DNA from: CAZRHR01 sp964599915
GTDB taxonomy: Bacteria > Bacteroidota > Bacteroidia > CAIKAF01
Length of the DNA stretch: 23,047 nt
Reading direction: 5' to 3'
NCBI GenBank assembly: GCA_964599915.1
Contig: CAZRHR010000045.1
Span: forward strand, 1-23,047
Program-made: the position numbers and the translations under genes
Notes under the pieces: model-generated
Told to the model about the DNA's origin: nothing
The model's database searches: none
The model's input: only the letters and a program-made list of their open reading frames with translations
Shown here: positions 7,364 through 14,689 of the stretch, one piece after another
Numbering within the stretch: the first letter of the stretch is position 1
Layout: the number at the start of each line of letters is the position of its first letter

Positions 7364-7726
7364 CTAGCTTTTTGTGCCAATCAGCAATAGGTTTTCCTTG
7401 CGTAAATGCGCAATTTCTTCCTGCAGGTGTTGAATGAAAACTTCTGAGTTGGCGCCTTGGTGGAAAACCATTTTGGTCGCCGCATGGCCTCCTGTTTGGT
7501 TTAAATTGGTCTGGACATACGTTTCATCTTCACCAATAAGGGAAAGCAGAGACACCTGTAATACTTCCGAAAGATTTCTAAGTCGTGTCAAAGAGGCTTC
7601 TTCCGGATGGCGTTCCAGCTGGGAATAGCTCTGTTGGGACATGTGCATTTTTTTAGCCACGTATTCTTGGGAATACCCTAATGCCATCCGTATTTTTCGA
7701 ACATTTTCTGCAATGGCGTTTTTCAT
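7364..7726 (-). CDS. XRE-family helix-turn-helix regulator
   Basis: A 120-residue small DNA-binding protein. I start it at 7726 (MKNAIAENVRKIRMALGYSQ), where the HTH_3 domain begins; the open frame reaches 7852, but the extra part crosses the promoter and is AT-rich. Helices 2-3 of the HTH are in SQEYVAKKMHMSQQSYSQLE, and the domain ends near residue 65. A Gln/Thr/Gly linker and a C-terminal heptad-like helix (VFIQHLQEEIAHLRKENLLL) follow, probably for dimerisation. The 7-bp repeats around its own -7 box suggest autoregulation. It is separated from the DUF2147 operon by 163 bases and that operon's own promoter, so it is likely a single-gene unit; it could also act on the neighbouring operon or on the divergent PKD protein gene. 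The target is inference. Confidence 0.85.
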   Translation of the reverse strand: MKNAIAENVRKIRMALGYSQEYVAKKMHMSQQSYSQLERHPEEASLTRLRNLSEVLQVSLLSLIGEDETYVQTNLNQTGGHAATKMVFHQGANSEVFIQHLQEEIAHLRKENLLLIGTKS

Positions 7727-7732
7727 TTTCCA

Positions 7733-7780
7733 TAGGTTTACTGCAAATATAAGTAGGTTACTAAAAATAATTGTAGGTTT
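7733..7780. promoter_or_regulatory. Three phased TAGGTT repeats, putative XRE operator
   Basis: TAGGTT occurs at 7733-7738, 7754-7759 and 7774-7779 in the same orientation, with start-to-start distances of 21 and 20 bases (two helical turns each). The XRE gene's -7 box (7744-7751) lies between the first and second copy, so a protein bound to all three on one face of the helix would cover the promoter. Binding by the neighbouring XRE protein is inference. Two of the copies also resemble the promoter box on the plus strand (TAGGTTTA, TAGGTTTT), which is an alternative reading. Confidence 0.5.
7744..7751 (-). promoter_or_regulatory. Promoter -7 box of the XRE gene
   Basis: The minus strand reads TATATTTG, an exact TAnnTTTG match, 17 bases before the ATG at 7726. 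There is no TTTG at the -33 position; a TAGGTT repeat (7774-7779) lies there instead. Confidence 0.55.
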
Positions 7781-7918
7781 TTTTGTCAATTTGCAATCTA
7801 ACCGGTGTCCAAACCAAATTTTTCGCCCAACCTCTAAATCCTTTACTGTCATTATTTAAACTATGTGTACCAGCCTATTCTATTTGCTGCTACATCCCTA
7901 ACGCTTCTATATGCAAAT

Positions 7919-7961
7919 ATGGCAGGGCCCATTCGTGGATCATCCCTGCCATTTTCTTTTT
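7919..7961 (+). terminator. Terminator-like hairpin without an upstream gene
   Basis: ATGGCAGGG (7919-7927) pairs perfectly with CCCTGCCAT (7944-7952) across a 16-base loop and is followed directly by TTTCTTTTT. It has the form of a plus-strand intrinsic terminator, yet no plus-strand gene lies between the window's preceding leftward genes and this point. It sits 128 bases upstream of the PKD/fibrinogen-like gene. Confidence 0.55.
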
Positions 7962-8089
7962 GAAGGTATCCAGCCTGTTTTCCAAAAAGACAAAACGAAA
8001 AAGCTTGAAAAATCACTTCCCTGTTTTCACCACCCCTCCAAGTTGTATCCTATGATGGCTTATCTTTACCTAAAATCATTACGGTCACC

Positions 8090-9286
8090 ATGGTACAAAC
8101 CGTCACCTTTACCCGAAACTTCGCTATTTCTCTGTTGATCTTCCTTTGTGGTTTCGCCCCATCCGGCCTATCGGCTCAGGGTGTACTCATTTCAAATACA
8201 TCCGGAACACCAGACACCTCTGCTGCCCTCGAAATTCGAAGCACCCAAAAAGGTTTACTTATCCCACGCATGACCACCGCACAAAGAAATGCCATTCCCT
8301 CTCCCGCAACAGGTCTTCAAATCTACAACACCACCACCAGCTGCCTAGAAATTTTCCATGGCAGCCTTTGGTTACAGGTGAGCTGTAATTGCCCCATTCC
8401 GCCCAATGGCAGTTTTTCGGTGAGCGGCTCCGCGGTAACCAACTCTGCCATTACCTTAGTGCCGGCGCAAATGGGTTTGAATTACCAATGGACGGCTTCT
8501 GGAGGGTCTTTGTCATCCTCCACGGCCAGCTCACCCACCATCACCTTCGCCAATGCCGGCACATACACCATTTCGCTTACGGTTACAGACAACGTAGGCT
8601 GTACCGCCTCCTCTCAACAATCCATCACCATTTCCGCCGTCGCGCCAAAAAATTGTTTAGCCATTCTTACGGCTTCTCCGGGCTCCGCCAGCGGGGTGTA
8701 CACCGTTGACCCCGACGGCTTAGGGTCACTTCCTCCCATGTCCTGTTACTGCGACATGACCAACGATGGGGGCGGATGGACTTTGGTCATGCGCAACACC
8801 GGAGCCAATATCGCGACTGAAAACATCAACGCCCAAGGCAACCTCACGGCACTGCAATCTCCGACCGGTACATCAGCAAAATATGCAGACAACGTAATCA
8901 ATGCCCTGCGTACCAACACCACTACCGCCATTACGTTCCGCATCACATCCAACAACATTTCCAACCGATATTTTATTCCTGGGACCTGCACTTACCTGCA
9001 TAATTCCAATAACAATAATTCCAACATTAGCGCGGGCTGTAGGGCCTACACAGCCACCTTTACCACCTCTCCCTCGCCTTCCTATATTCAATGTACCAAT
9101 TGGGGCGGATGGGGTGCCGGAATCGATTGCTGGTGGGGTTGCAATGGGATTTCAAACTATACCAATGTGGCCAATACCCACCGCAATTACAGTGAAACAT
9201 CCGGAATCACCACCAACGCAGCAGGAAATTCTTTAGGTAGCAGCAGTACCACCTATGGCAACGATGTATTGCTCTGGGTACGTTAA
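8090..9286 (+). CDS. Secreted PKD plus fibrinogen-like (YCDxxxxGGGW) protein
   Basis: A 398-residue exported protein. A signal peptide covers about 1-30 (hydrophobic ISLLIFLCGFA, ending SAQ). Residues 31-99 match a common Bacteroidota surface-protein opener with SAALEIRSTQKGLLIPRMT and TGLQIYN. A PKD-like beta-sandwich follows (about 100-183: YQWTASGG, FANAGTYTISLTVTD). From about 185 comes a fibrinogen-related domain recognised by SGVYTVDPDG (201-210) and YCDMTNDGGGW (220-230). The C-terminal part is rich in Asn, Ser, Thr, Trp and Cys (CWWGC). Fibrinogen-like domains often bind glycans, so a surface lectin or adhesin role is likely but inferred. There is no obvious type IX secretion C-terminal domain, so its route past the outer membrane is unclear. 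Its stop overlaps that of the convergent dprA gene. Confidence 0.85.
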   Translation: MVQTVTFTRNFAISLLIFLCGFAPSGLSAQGVLISNTSGTPDTSAALEIRSTQKGLLIPRMTTAQRNAIPSPATGLQIYNTTTSCLEIFHGSLWLQVSCNCPIPPNGSFSVSGSAVTNSAITLVPAQMGLNYQWTASGGSLSSSTASSPTITFANAGTYTISLTVTDNVGCTASSQQSITISAVAPKNCLAILTASPGSASGVYTVDPDGLGSLPPMSCYCDMTNDGGGWTLVMRNTGANIATENINAQGNLTALQSPTGTSAKYADNVINALRTNTTTAITFRITSNNISNRYFIPGTCTYLHNSNNNNSNISAGCRAYTATFTTSPSPSYIQCTNWGGWGAGIDCWWGCNGISNYTNVANTHRNYSETSGITTNAAGNSLGSSSTTYGNDVLLWVR

Positions 9287-10374
9287 GCTAAACTCAACAT
9301 ACCGCCGGGTCGTCGAACCACCCAGCCTTCCAATTCTAAATGGGTGATTCGGGCGGAAACGTGTGAAAGCGGCTTTTGAAGGGTTTCGGCCAATGCTTCT
9401 ACAGAGACCGGCCCGTGCTCCTTTAAAAAGGATACAATGGCGCCTTCCTCTCCAGAAAGGGCCGTAAACAAATCTGTCTGTTTGCCGACGGTATGCCATC
9501 CCATGGATGCTGCCAATACAGAAGGATCCGCCAATAAAGCAGCCCAGGAACCGGAAATCAATTCCAAACACCCCTGAGACATGGGATCCGTAATTTTTCC
9601 GGGAATGGCAAAGACCTCTCGGTGATAATCCCGCGCCAGTTTAGCCGTAATCATGGCGCCTCCTCGTTTTCCTGATTCCACCACCACCAAGACATCGCAT
9701 AATCCGGCAATCAATCTGTTTCGCATGGGGAAATGTGCGCGCTCAGGACCCACGAAGGGCAAATGCTCTGTAAGTAATCCGCCACCGGCTTTGATGCGGT
9801 GCGCCAAACCCACATGGTCGGGCGGATACACATGGTTCAAGCCATGCGCCACCACCGCAACGGTGGGCAATCCGTCTTTCAATGCGGCTTCATGGGCCGC
9901 CGCATCTATGCCATAGGCCAAGCCGGATACAATGGTTGCGCCCGTAGAAGCCAAGCCTTTTACCAACGCGCGGGTTTGTTCCAAACCATAAGGCGTAGCA
10001 TGCCTTGTCCCAACTATTCCAACCATCCTTTTGGTAAAGACCTCGGCCGCTCCTTCATAAAACATAACCAAAGGAGCATCCGGAATATGACGCAATCCTT
10101 CCGGATACCGCTCAGAAGAAACGGGCAGCAACTCATAGCCTTTAGATTGGACATCCAACAAGATTTTTTTAAAACGATGCAACTCCTTGTAACCAGACAA
10201 CGCCCGGGCCAAAGGAAAACCTACACCATGAACTTCCGCCAATTGCTTTGGATCCGCTGCAAATACAGCTTGTGCCGACCCAAAATGCGCCACCAAGCGC
10301 TGGCCTAAAATACTTCCGATTCCCGAAAATTCTTGCAACGCCAATAGCGCTTGCAGCTCTTCGCTTTCAACCAT
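9283..10374 (-). CDS. dprA: DNA-processing protein DprA
   Basis: A 363-residue cytoplasmic protein that binds single-stranded DNA entering by transformation and loads RecA onto it. The N-terminal helix-hairpin-helix region shows two GxG turns (FSGIGSILGQRL and VHGVGFPLARAL). The central Rossmann-like DprA domain has GIVGTRHATPYG, SGLAYGIDAAAHEAAL, MRNRLIAGLCDVLVVVESG, GGAMITAKLA and REVFAIPG, and the C-terminal winged-helix domain spans about 305-363. Length and motifs are normal and complete. The start at 10374 is supported by the HhH domain beginning soon after. A near-consensus minus-strand box TACTTTTA lies at 10414-10407. It is divergent from the TonB receptor and convergent with the fibrinogen-like gene, the two stop codons sharing the palindrome TTAA at 9283-9286. 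Confidence 0.96.
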   Translation of the reverse strand: MVESEELQALLALQEFSGIGSILGQRLVAHFGSAQAVFAADPKQLAEVHGVGFPLARALSGYKELHRFKKILLDVQSKGYELLPVSSERYPEGLRHIPDAPLVMFYEGAAEVFTKRMVGIVGTRHATPYGLEQTRALVKGLASTGATIVSGLAYGIDAAAHEAALKDGLPTVAVVAHGLNHVYPPDHVGLAHRIKAGGGLLTEHLPFVGPERAHFPMRNRLIAGLCDVLVVVESGKRGGAMITAKLARDYHREVFAIPGKITDPMSQGCLELISGSWAALLADPSVLAASMGWHTVGKQTDLFTALSGEEGAIVSFLKEHGPVSVEALAETLQKPLSHVSARITHLELEGWVVRRPGGMLSLA

Positions 10375-10421
10375 AAAACGTTAAAATTTAGGGGGGAATC
10401 GTAGGATAAAAGTATGAATTT

Positions 10422-10452
10422 TTTGTGAATTTTCAGAAAGTGATTAGGTTTG
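10422..10452 (+). promoter_or_regulatory. Consensus promoter of the TonB receptor gene
   Basis: TTTG (10422-10425), a gap of exactly 19 bases, then TAGGTTTG (10445-10452): both boxes and the spacing match the Bacteroidota primary-sigma promoter. Transcription should start near 10458, giving a leader of about 67 bases before the ATG at 10525. Confidence 0.75.
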
Positions 10453-10524
10453 ACTTGGTTTTTGAATATGCCATGGTACCGTCACGGATAAACGCATTGC
10501 TGAAGTAACTTATAATCAATCGTT

Positions 10525-12933
10525 ATGAGCTCCAAAATGGCCGCCTGGCTCCTATTTTTCCTTTCCATCTCACCTCTGCTCGCGCAAAAAGGCACGCTCA
10601 CCGGTAAGGTCAGTGATAAAAGTTCTGGTCAACCTCTGGAATTTGTCAATGTTTTTTTGAAGGGAACCCAAATCGGAGTTAGTACCAATGAAAAAGGACA
10701 ATACACCCTGGAAGCCGAAGCCGGTAGTTATACCCTTGTTTTTTCTAGCATTGAATATGGCTCCTCGGAACAAGACGTAGTGGTACTACCCGGTAAATCT
10801 CAGATAATCAATAAAACCCTCGAAACCCAAGCCTTTAATCTGGCAGAAATGACGGTAAAATCCGAGGGAAAATTTGAGAAAAAATTTGAAGAAGTCACCG
10901 TGACCATGGAGGTCATGAAACCCAATTTGATTCAAAACCGAAATGCGGTCAACATGGACCGGGCCCTCCAACAAGTACCGGGCGTAACCATCGTGGACAG
11001 CGAACCGCAAATTCGCTCCGGTTCCGGTTATAGCTTTGGTGCCGGTAGCCGCGTCATGGTATTGGTAGACGACATGCCAATTCTTTCCGGTGATGCAGGA
11101 CGAACGTCTTGGGGCATGGTGCCCGTTGAAAACATTGAACAAGTAGAGGTCATCAAAGGTGCGTCCTCTGTATTGTATGGCTCCTCCGCCCTCAATGGCG
11201 TGATTCACGTGCGTACTACCTATCCGGGCCTTCGCCCCGTGACCAAGTTTCAAATGTTTACCGGCTATTACGATTTGCCTTCCGGAAAAGATTGGACACC
11301 CAGCCGTCCGCCGATTCAAAGTGGATTTTTTGCCACCCACATGCAAACTTTTGGACAATTCGATGTGGTGCTCGGCGTAAATGCATTGTTGGAAAATGGC
11401 TACGGCGGACCCACCCCCAATGCGGCCACCGACCCCAGCGATACGGTTCGACCCGGCATGTATGACAACCGCATTCGGTTTCACATGAATTCCCGCTACC
11501 GCATTAAAAAAGTGGAAGGCCTTTCGGTGGGACTTAACACCATTGCCCTTTTTTCCAGAAGTTCCAGCGGTTTCATTGGCCAAAACGCGCAAGAGGGATT
11601 TTATCGCTTTTACGATGGTACCATCACCCGCACCAACCAAACCGCCTACACCATCGATCCCTACATCGAATATGTAGGCAAAAAAGGCTCTTTCCACAGC
11701 CTAAGAACGCGTTTTTACTCGTTGGACAACGCCAACGACAACAACCAAAGCAACCAATCTCAAGTGGTGTACGGGGAATACCAATTCCGTCACCGCTTTG
11801 TTACAGAAAAAACCCAGAACAAGTCTTTCCTTAAAGACTTTCAAATCACGGCCGGGGTCATGACCTCGCATGTATTCGCGTCCTCACAAATTTTCAATGC
11901 CAGTGGCAGCGGTAGCGATACCCAACTGAACCTGGCAGGATACGCCCAAGTTGAAAACAAATTTTTCAACCGTAGACTCACGGTAAGTGGTGGTGTACGT
12001 CTGGAACATTTCCGCTTAAAGGACATCACGGAAACCCAGCCTGTTTTTCGTGGAGGAGCCACTTTAAGGGCGGCCACCGCGACTTTTATCCGGGCTTCTT
12101 TTGGTCAGGGTTTCCGTTTTCCTACCATTGCAGAACGTTACATTCGTACCGCCGTTGGCCCGGCCAACATTTTCCCGAATCCAGCCCTTCGTCCGGAACA
12201 ATCCTGGTCTGCCGAAGTGGGCCTAAAACAAGGATTTAAACTTGGAGAAGCGTTCAAAGGTTACGCAGACGTGGCCTTATACTGGCAAGAATACCAAGAT
12301 TATATTGAATTTACTGCCGGACTTTTCGGAGGAACCGACCCTTCATTAGCCAACCTCGGGTTTTCTTCCTTCAATGTGGGGCCGGCCCGCATGCGTGGCG
12401 TGGATTTTACCATCATGGGCACCGGACGGCTTGGAAAAAACTGGACACTAAACGTACTCGCTGGCTACAATTACAGCCTCCCGGAAGCCTTACAACCTAA
12501 TTTGGTGTATGCAGTAGATAGCGTTGGAAATGAGTTGACTTACCTTGAAACATCTTCCATATTCAAACAGGATAAAGACAGTTCTGCCACCATCATGAAG
12601 TACCGCTTCCGCCATACGGTGAAATTTGATGCAGAGCTTTTTTACAAGAAATTTTCTATCGGCGCCAGCTTCCGTTACAACAGTGCCATGGAAAACATCG
12701 ACAACGTATTTTACACCTTGGATAACCTTTTATTTGGCTATGGTTTAGACGAATTCCGGAAAGAGCGCAGCGGTGGAGATTATGTCATCGACATGCGCGT
12801 TGGCTTTCAGGTAACACCATCCAGCAAATTTACCGTAGTCATTGGTAACCTTCTTAACCGTTCTTATACGCTCCGGCCTATGTTCCCGGAGCCTCCACGT
12901 TCTTTCGTTTTGCAGTATGCACTAACACTCTGA
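10525..12933 (+). CDS. TonB-dependent outer-membrane receptor with CarboxypepD_reg domain
   Basis: An 802-residue outer-membrane beta-barrel that takes up a large substrate with energy from TonB-ExbB-ExbD. A signal peptide (MSSKMAAWLLFFLSISPLLA) is followed by a CarboxypepD_reg domain (about 22-105: GTLTGKVSDKSSGQPLEFVN) and a plug domain (about 130-235) with the typical RVMVLVDDMPI, PVENIEQVEVIKGASSVLYG and NGVIHVRT. The rest is the barrel, ending in a hydrophobic strand (FVLQYALTL). At about 800 residues and without a SusD partner it belongs to the siderophore/vitamin/metal type rather than the SusC glycan type; the substrate is not identifiable. The glutamate dehydrogenase gene starts 25 bases after its stop with no terminator between, so co-transcription is likely. 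Confidence 0.93.
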   Translation: MSSKMAAWLLFFLSISPLLAQKGTLTGKVSDKSSGQPLEFVNVFLKGTQIGVSTNEKGQYTLEAEAGSYTLVFSSIEYGSSEQDVVVLPGKSQIINKTLETQAFNLAEMTVKSEGKFEKKFEEVTVTMEVMKPNLIQNRNAVNMDRALQQVPGVTIVDSEPQIRSGSGYSFGAGSRVMVLVDDMPILSGDAGRTSWGMVPVENIEQVEVIKGASSVLYGSSALNGVIHVRTTYPGLRPVTKFQMFTGYYDLPSGKDWTPSRPPIQSGFFATHMQTFGQFDVVLGVNALLENGYGGPTPNAATDPSDTVRPGMYDNRIRFHMNSRYRIKKVEGLSVGLNTIALFSRSSSGFIGQNAQEGFYRFYDGTITRTNQTAYTIDPYIEYVGKKGSFHSLRTRFYSLDNANDNNQSNQSQVVYGEYQFRHRFVTEKTQNKSFLKDFQITAGVMTSHVFASSQIFNASGSGSDTQLNLAGYAQVENKFFNRRLTVSGGVRLEHFRLKDITETQPVFRGGATLRAATATFIRASFGQGFRFPTIAERYIRTAVGPANIFPNPALRPEQSWSAEVGLKQGFKLGEAFKGYADVALYWQEYQDYIEFTAGLFGGTDPSLANLGFSSFNVGPARMRGVDFTIMGTGRLGKNWTLNVLAGYNYSLPEALQPNLVYAVDSVGNELTYLETSSIFKQDKDSSATIMKYRFRHTVKFDAELFYKKFSIGASFRYNSAMENIDNVFYTLDNLLFGYGLDEFRKERSGGDYVIDMRVGFQVTPSSKFTVVIGNLLNRSYTLRPMFPEPPRSFVLQYALTL

Positions 12934-12958
12934 TAAACAACCAAATCAATTTGACCTT

Positions 12959-14389
12959 ATGGCCAAAAAGCCCACACATCAAAAAGAGCACTCTTTCTTC
13001 GAGGATGTGAACAGTTACTTCGACAAGGCTGCGCAGTTCGTCAATGCCGACAAAGGCATCATGGAACAAATCAAAGCTTGTAACAGCGTTTACCGGATGA
13101 AATTCCCGGTAAAAACCCGCAAAGGCATTCAAGTGGTTGAGGCCTATCGTGTGGAGCACTCGCACCACAAGCTGCCTACCAAAGGAGGAATCCGCTATTC
13201 CGACCAAGTGAACCAAGATGAAGTGATGGCACTTGCCGCACTTATGACCTACAAGTGCGCCATCGTAGATGTTCCTTTCGGCGGTGCAAAAGGGGGCGTA
13301 AACATCAACCCTCGCGATTTCAATGAAGAGGAATTGGAGCGCATCACACGACGCTACACCACTGAGTTGATTAAAAAGAATTTTATCGGAGCCGGCATCG
13401 ACGTGCCTGCCCCCGACTATGGAACCGGCGAAAGAGAAATGTCTTGGATTGCCGATACCTACGCTACCTTTAACATGAACGACCTCAACGCATTGGGTTG
13501 TGTTACCGGTAAGCCTGTAGGACAAGGCGGTATCCGCGGCCGTCGCGAAGCCACCGGACTCGGTGTATTCTATGGCATCCGCTACATGATGACCTTCGCC
13601 GACGACATGAAAAAATTGGGACTAACGACCGGAATTAAAGGAAAAACCATCGTAGTGCAAGGACTTGGAAACGTAGGTTACCATGCCGCCAAATTTTTCC
13701 ACGAGCATGGCGCCATTATTGTCGGACTCGGAGAATATAACTCTGCCGTTTATTCCAAAAATGGTATAGACCCAACCGAAGCCCTCAATTACTTCCGCAA
13801 AGAAGGCACTTTGGACGGACTCAAAGGCACCAAAACCTTAAAACAAACCTTGGAAGTTTTGGAAATTGAGTGCGATGTACTTGTACCTGCGGCCCTCGAA
13901 AACCAAATTCATGCCGGCAATGCCGATAAGGTGAAAGCCAAAATCGTAGCCGAAGGCGCCAACGGACCTGTAACGCCCGAAGCCGAAGCCATCATGAACA
14001 AAAAAGGCATCGTGGTTGTGCCCGACATCTACCTCAATGCAGGAGGCGTAACCGTTTCCTATTTTGAGTGGCTGAAAAACCTTTCTCACGTACGTTTTGG
14101 ACGCATGGAGAAGCGTTACCAGCAAAACATGAACAACCAACTTATCCACACCATCGAGGAAACCACCGGTAAATCCCTTACTGCCGTTCAGCGCCAAATG
14201 CTTGATCGCGGTGCCGATGAACTCGACCTCGTATACTCAGGGTTGGAAGAAACCATGATTAACTCCTACGACCAAATCCGTAGCACGCTCATGGAAAACA
14301 AGAAAATCGGAAACCTGCGCACCGCCGCATTTGTTACCGCATTGCGGAAAATCGCCACCTCTTACGAGACCTTGGGCATTTTCCCATAA
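12959..14389 (+). CDS. Glutamate dehydrogenase (Glu/Leu/Phe/Val family)
   Basis: A 476-residue cytoplasmic enzyme interconverting glutamate and 2-oxoglutarate plus ammonia with NAD(P)H, linking nitrogen and central carbon metabolism. The substrate domain shows YRVEHSHHKLPTKGGIRYS (63-81), MTYKC with its lysine near 99, and VPFGGAKGGVNINP (105-118). GTGEREMSWIADTY (155-168) and VTGKPVGQGGIRGRREATG follow, then the Rossmann fold VVQGLGNVGYHAA (232-244). These are closer to the animal GLUD/RocG group than to the hexameric E. coli GdhA group. Coenzyme preference cannot be read reliably. The start at 12959 is the only sensible one. It follows the TonB receptor by 25 bases and ends in a strong terminator. 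Confidence 0.94.
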   Translation: MAKKPTHQKEHSFFEDVNSYFDKAAQFVNADKGIMEQIKACNSVYRMKFPVKTRKGIQVVEAYRVEHSHHKLPTKGGIRYSDQVNQDEVMALAALMTYKCAIVDVPFGGAKGGVNINPRDFNEEELERITRRYTTELIKKNFIGAGIDVPAPDYGTGEREMSWIADTYATFNMNDLNALGCVTGKPVGQGGIRGRREATGLGVFYGIRYMMTFADDMKKLGLTTGIKGKTIVVQGLGNVGYHAAKFFHEHGAIIVGLGEYNSAVYSKNGIDPTEALNYFRKEGTLDGLKGTKTLKQTLEVLEIECDVLVPAALENQIHAGNADKVKAKIVAEGANGPVTPEAEAIMNKKGIVVVPDIYLNAGGVTVSYFEWLKNLSHVRFGRMEKRYQQNMNNQLIHTIEETTGKSLTAVQRQMLDRGADELDLVYSGLEETMINSYDQIRSTLMENKKIGNLRTAAFVTALRKIATSYETLGIFP

Positions 14390-14410
14390 ACAATAAGAGA
14401 TGTATCGCAC

Positions 14411-14440
14411 AAGGGACGGGGTTTTACCTGTCCCTTTTTT
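14411..14440 (+). terminator. Intrinsic terminator after glutamate dehydrogenase
   Basis: AAGGGACGGG (14411-14420) pairs with CCTGTCCCTT (14427... end 14436) through ten base pairs including one G-U, around a 6-base loop GTTTTA, and the second arm runs into TTTTTT. It lies 22 bases after the stop codon. This is a standard rho-independent terminator. Confidence 0.85.
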
Positions 14441-14450
14441 TATGCTTTTT

Positions 14451-14548
14451 GGGCGTGTCCCTTCGGGCCGGGCTATCTGTTCCATGTCCTCAGTCCGCGC
14501 GGGAAACCCGACGCGGACTTCCGGGCATTCCACGTCTATCCCTCACGC
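14451..14548. other. GC-rich structured element, possible dispersed repeat or RNA
   Basis: In the 300-base gap between glutamate dehydrogenase and the phosphoesterase gene, this segment has nested complementarity. GCGTG (14453-14457) pairs with CACGC (14544-14548) to close it. CCCTTCGGG (14459-14467) can form a UUCG-capped mini-hairpin. AGTCCGCG (14492-14499) pairs with CGCGGACT (14512-14519), with CGGG-AAA-CCCG inside, making a near-perfect 12-bp stem with one bulged A. CCGGGC occurs on both sides of that stem (14468-14473 and 14521-14526). There is no open frame worth calling. The framing GGGCGTG... GGGCTATC ... ATCCCTCACGC resembles an element I recall from many Bacteroidota intergenic regions, but I cannot verify this here. 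Confidence 0.6.
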
Positions 14549-14689
14549 ACCACCACTCTTGACTTTTTACACGAGTCAAAACCATTGTTTAGAAAAAGTC
14601 TCCATGGGGTTATCTTCTGTTTAAATCCCCTAGGTAGCTCGCCTGACCAAGGGCCGCTTCACTTATCTTTTCACCATAAAATCAAACCT

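Larger units (their letters stand above)
7727..8089. other. Divergent intergenic region with operator-like repeats and a hairpin
   Basis: These 363 bases separate the XRE gene (leftward) from the PKD/fibrinogen-like gene (rightward). I see no gene. The stretch holds the TAGGTT repeats and the XRE promoter (7733-7781), a terminator-like plus-strand hairpin (7919-7961), and a near-consensus box TATCTTTA (8061-8068, last base differs from TAnnTTTG) 21 bases before the ATG at 8090 that may be the promoter of the rightward gene. Confidence 0.6.

Noticed and set aside
7894..7904. ATCCCTAACGC, similar to the end of the structured element at 14451-14548
   Set aside because: Only about ten bases match and none of the other parts (GGGCGTG, GGGCTATC, central stem) are found nearby, so a second copy of the element cannot be claimed.
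10786..11697. Long antisense frame (303 codons) inside the TonB receptor gene
   Set aside because: It is the shadow of a strongly supported receptor; its Gly/His/Val-rich sequence has no domain, as expected for a reversed coding frame.
12878..13525. Antisense frame of 215 codons over glutamate dehydrogenase
   Set aside because: It overlaps the conserved catalytic region of a clear enzyme gene and has no recognisable features of its own.
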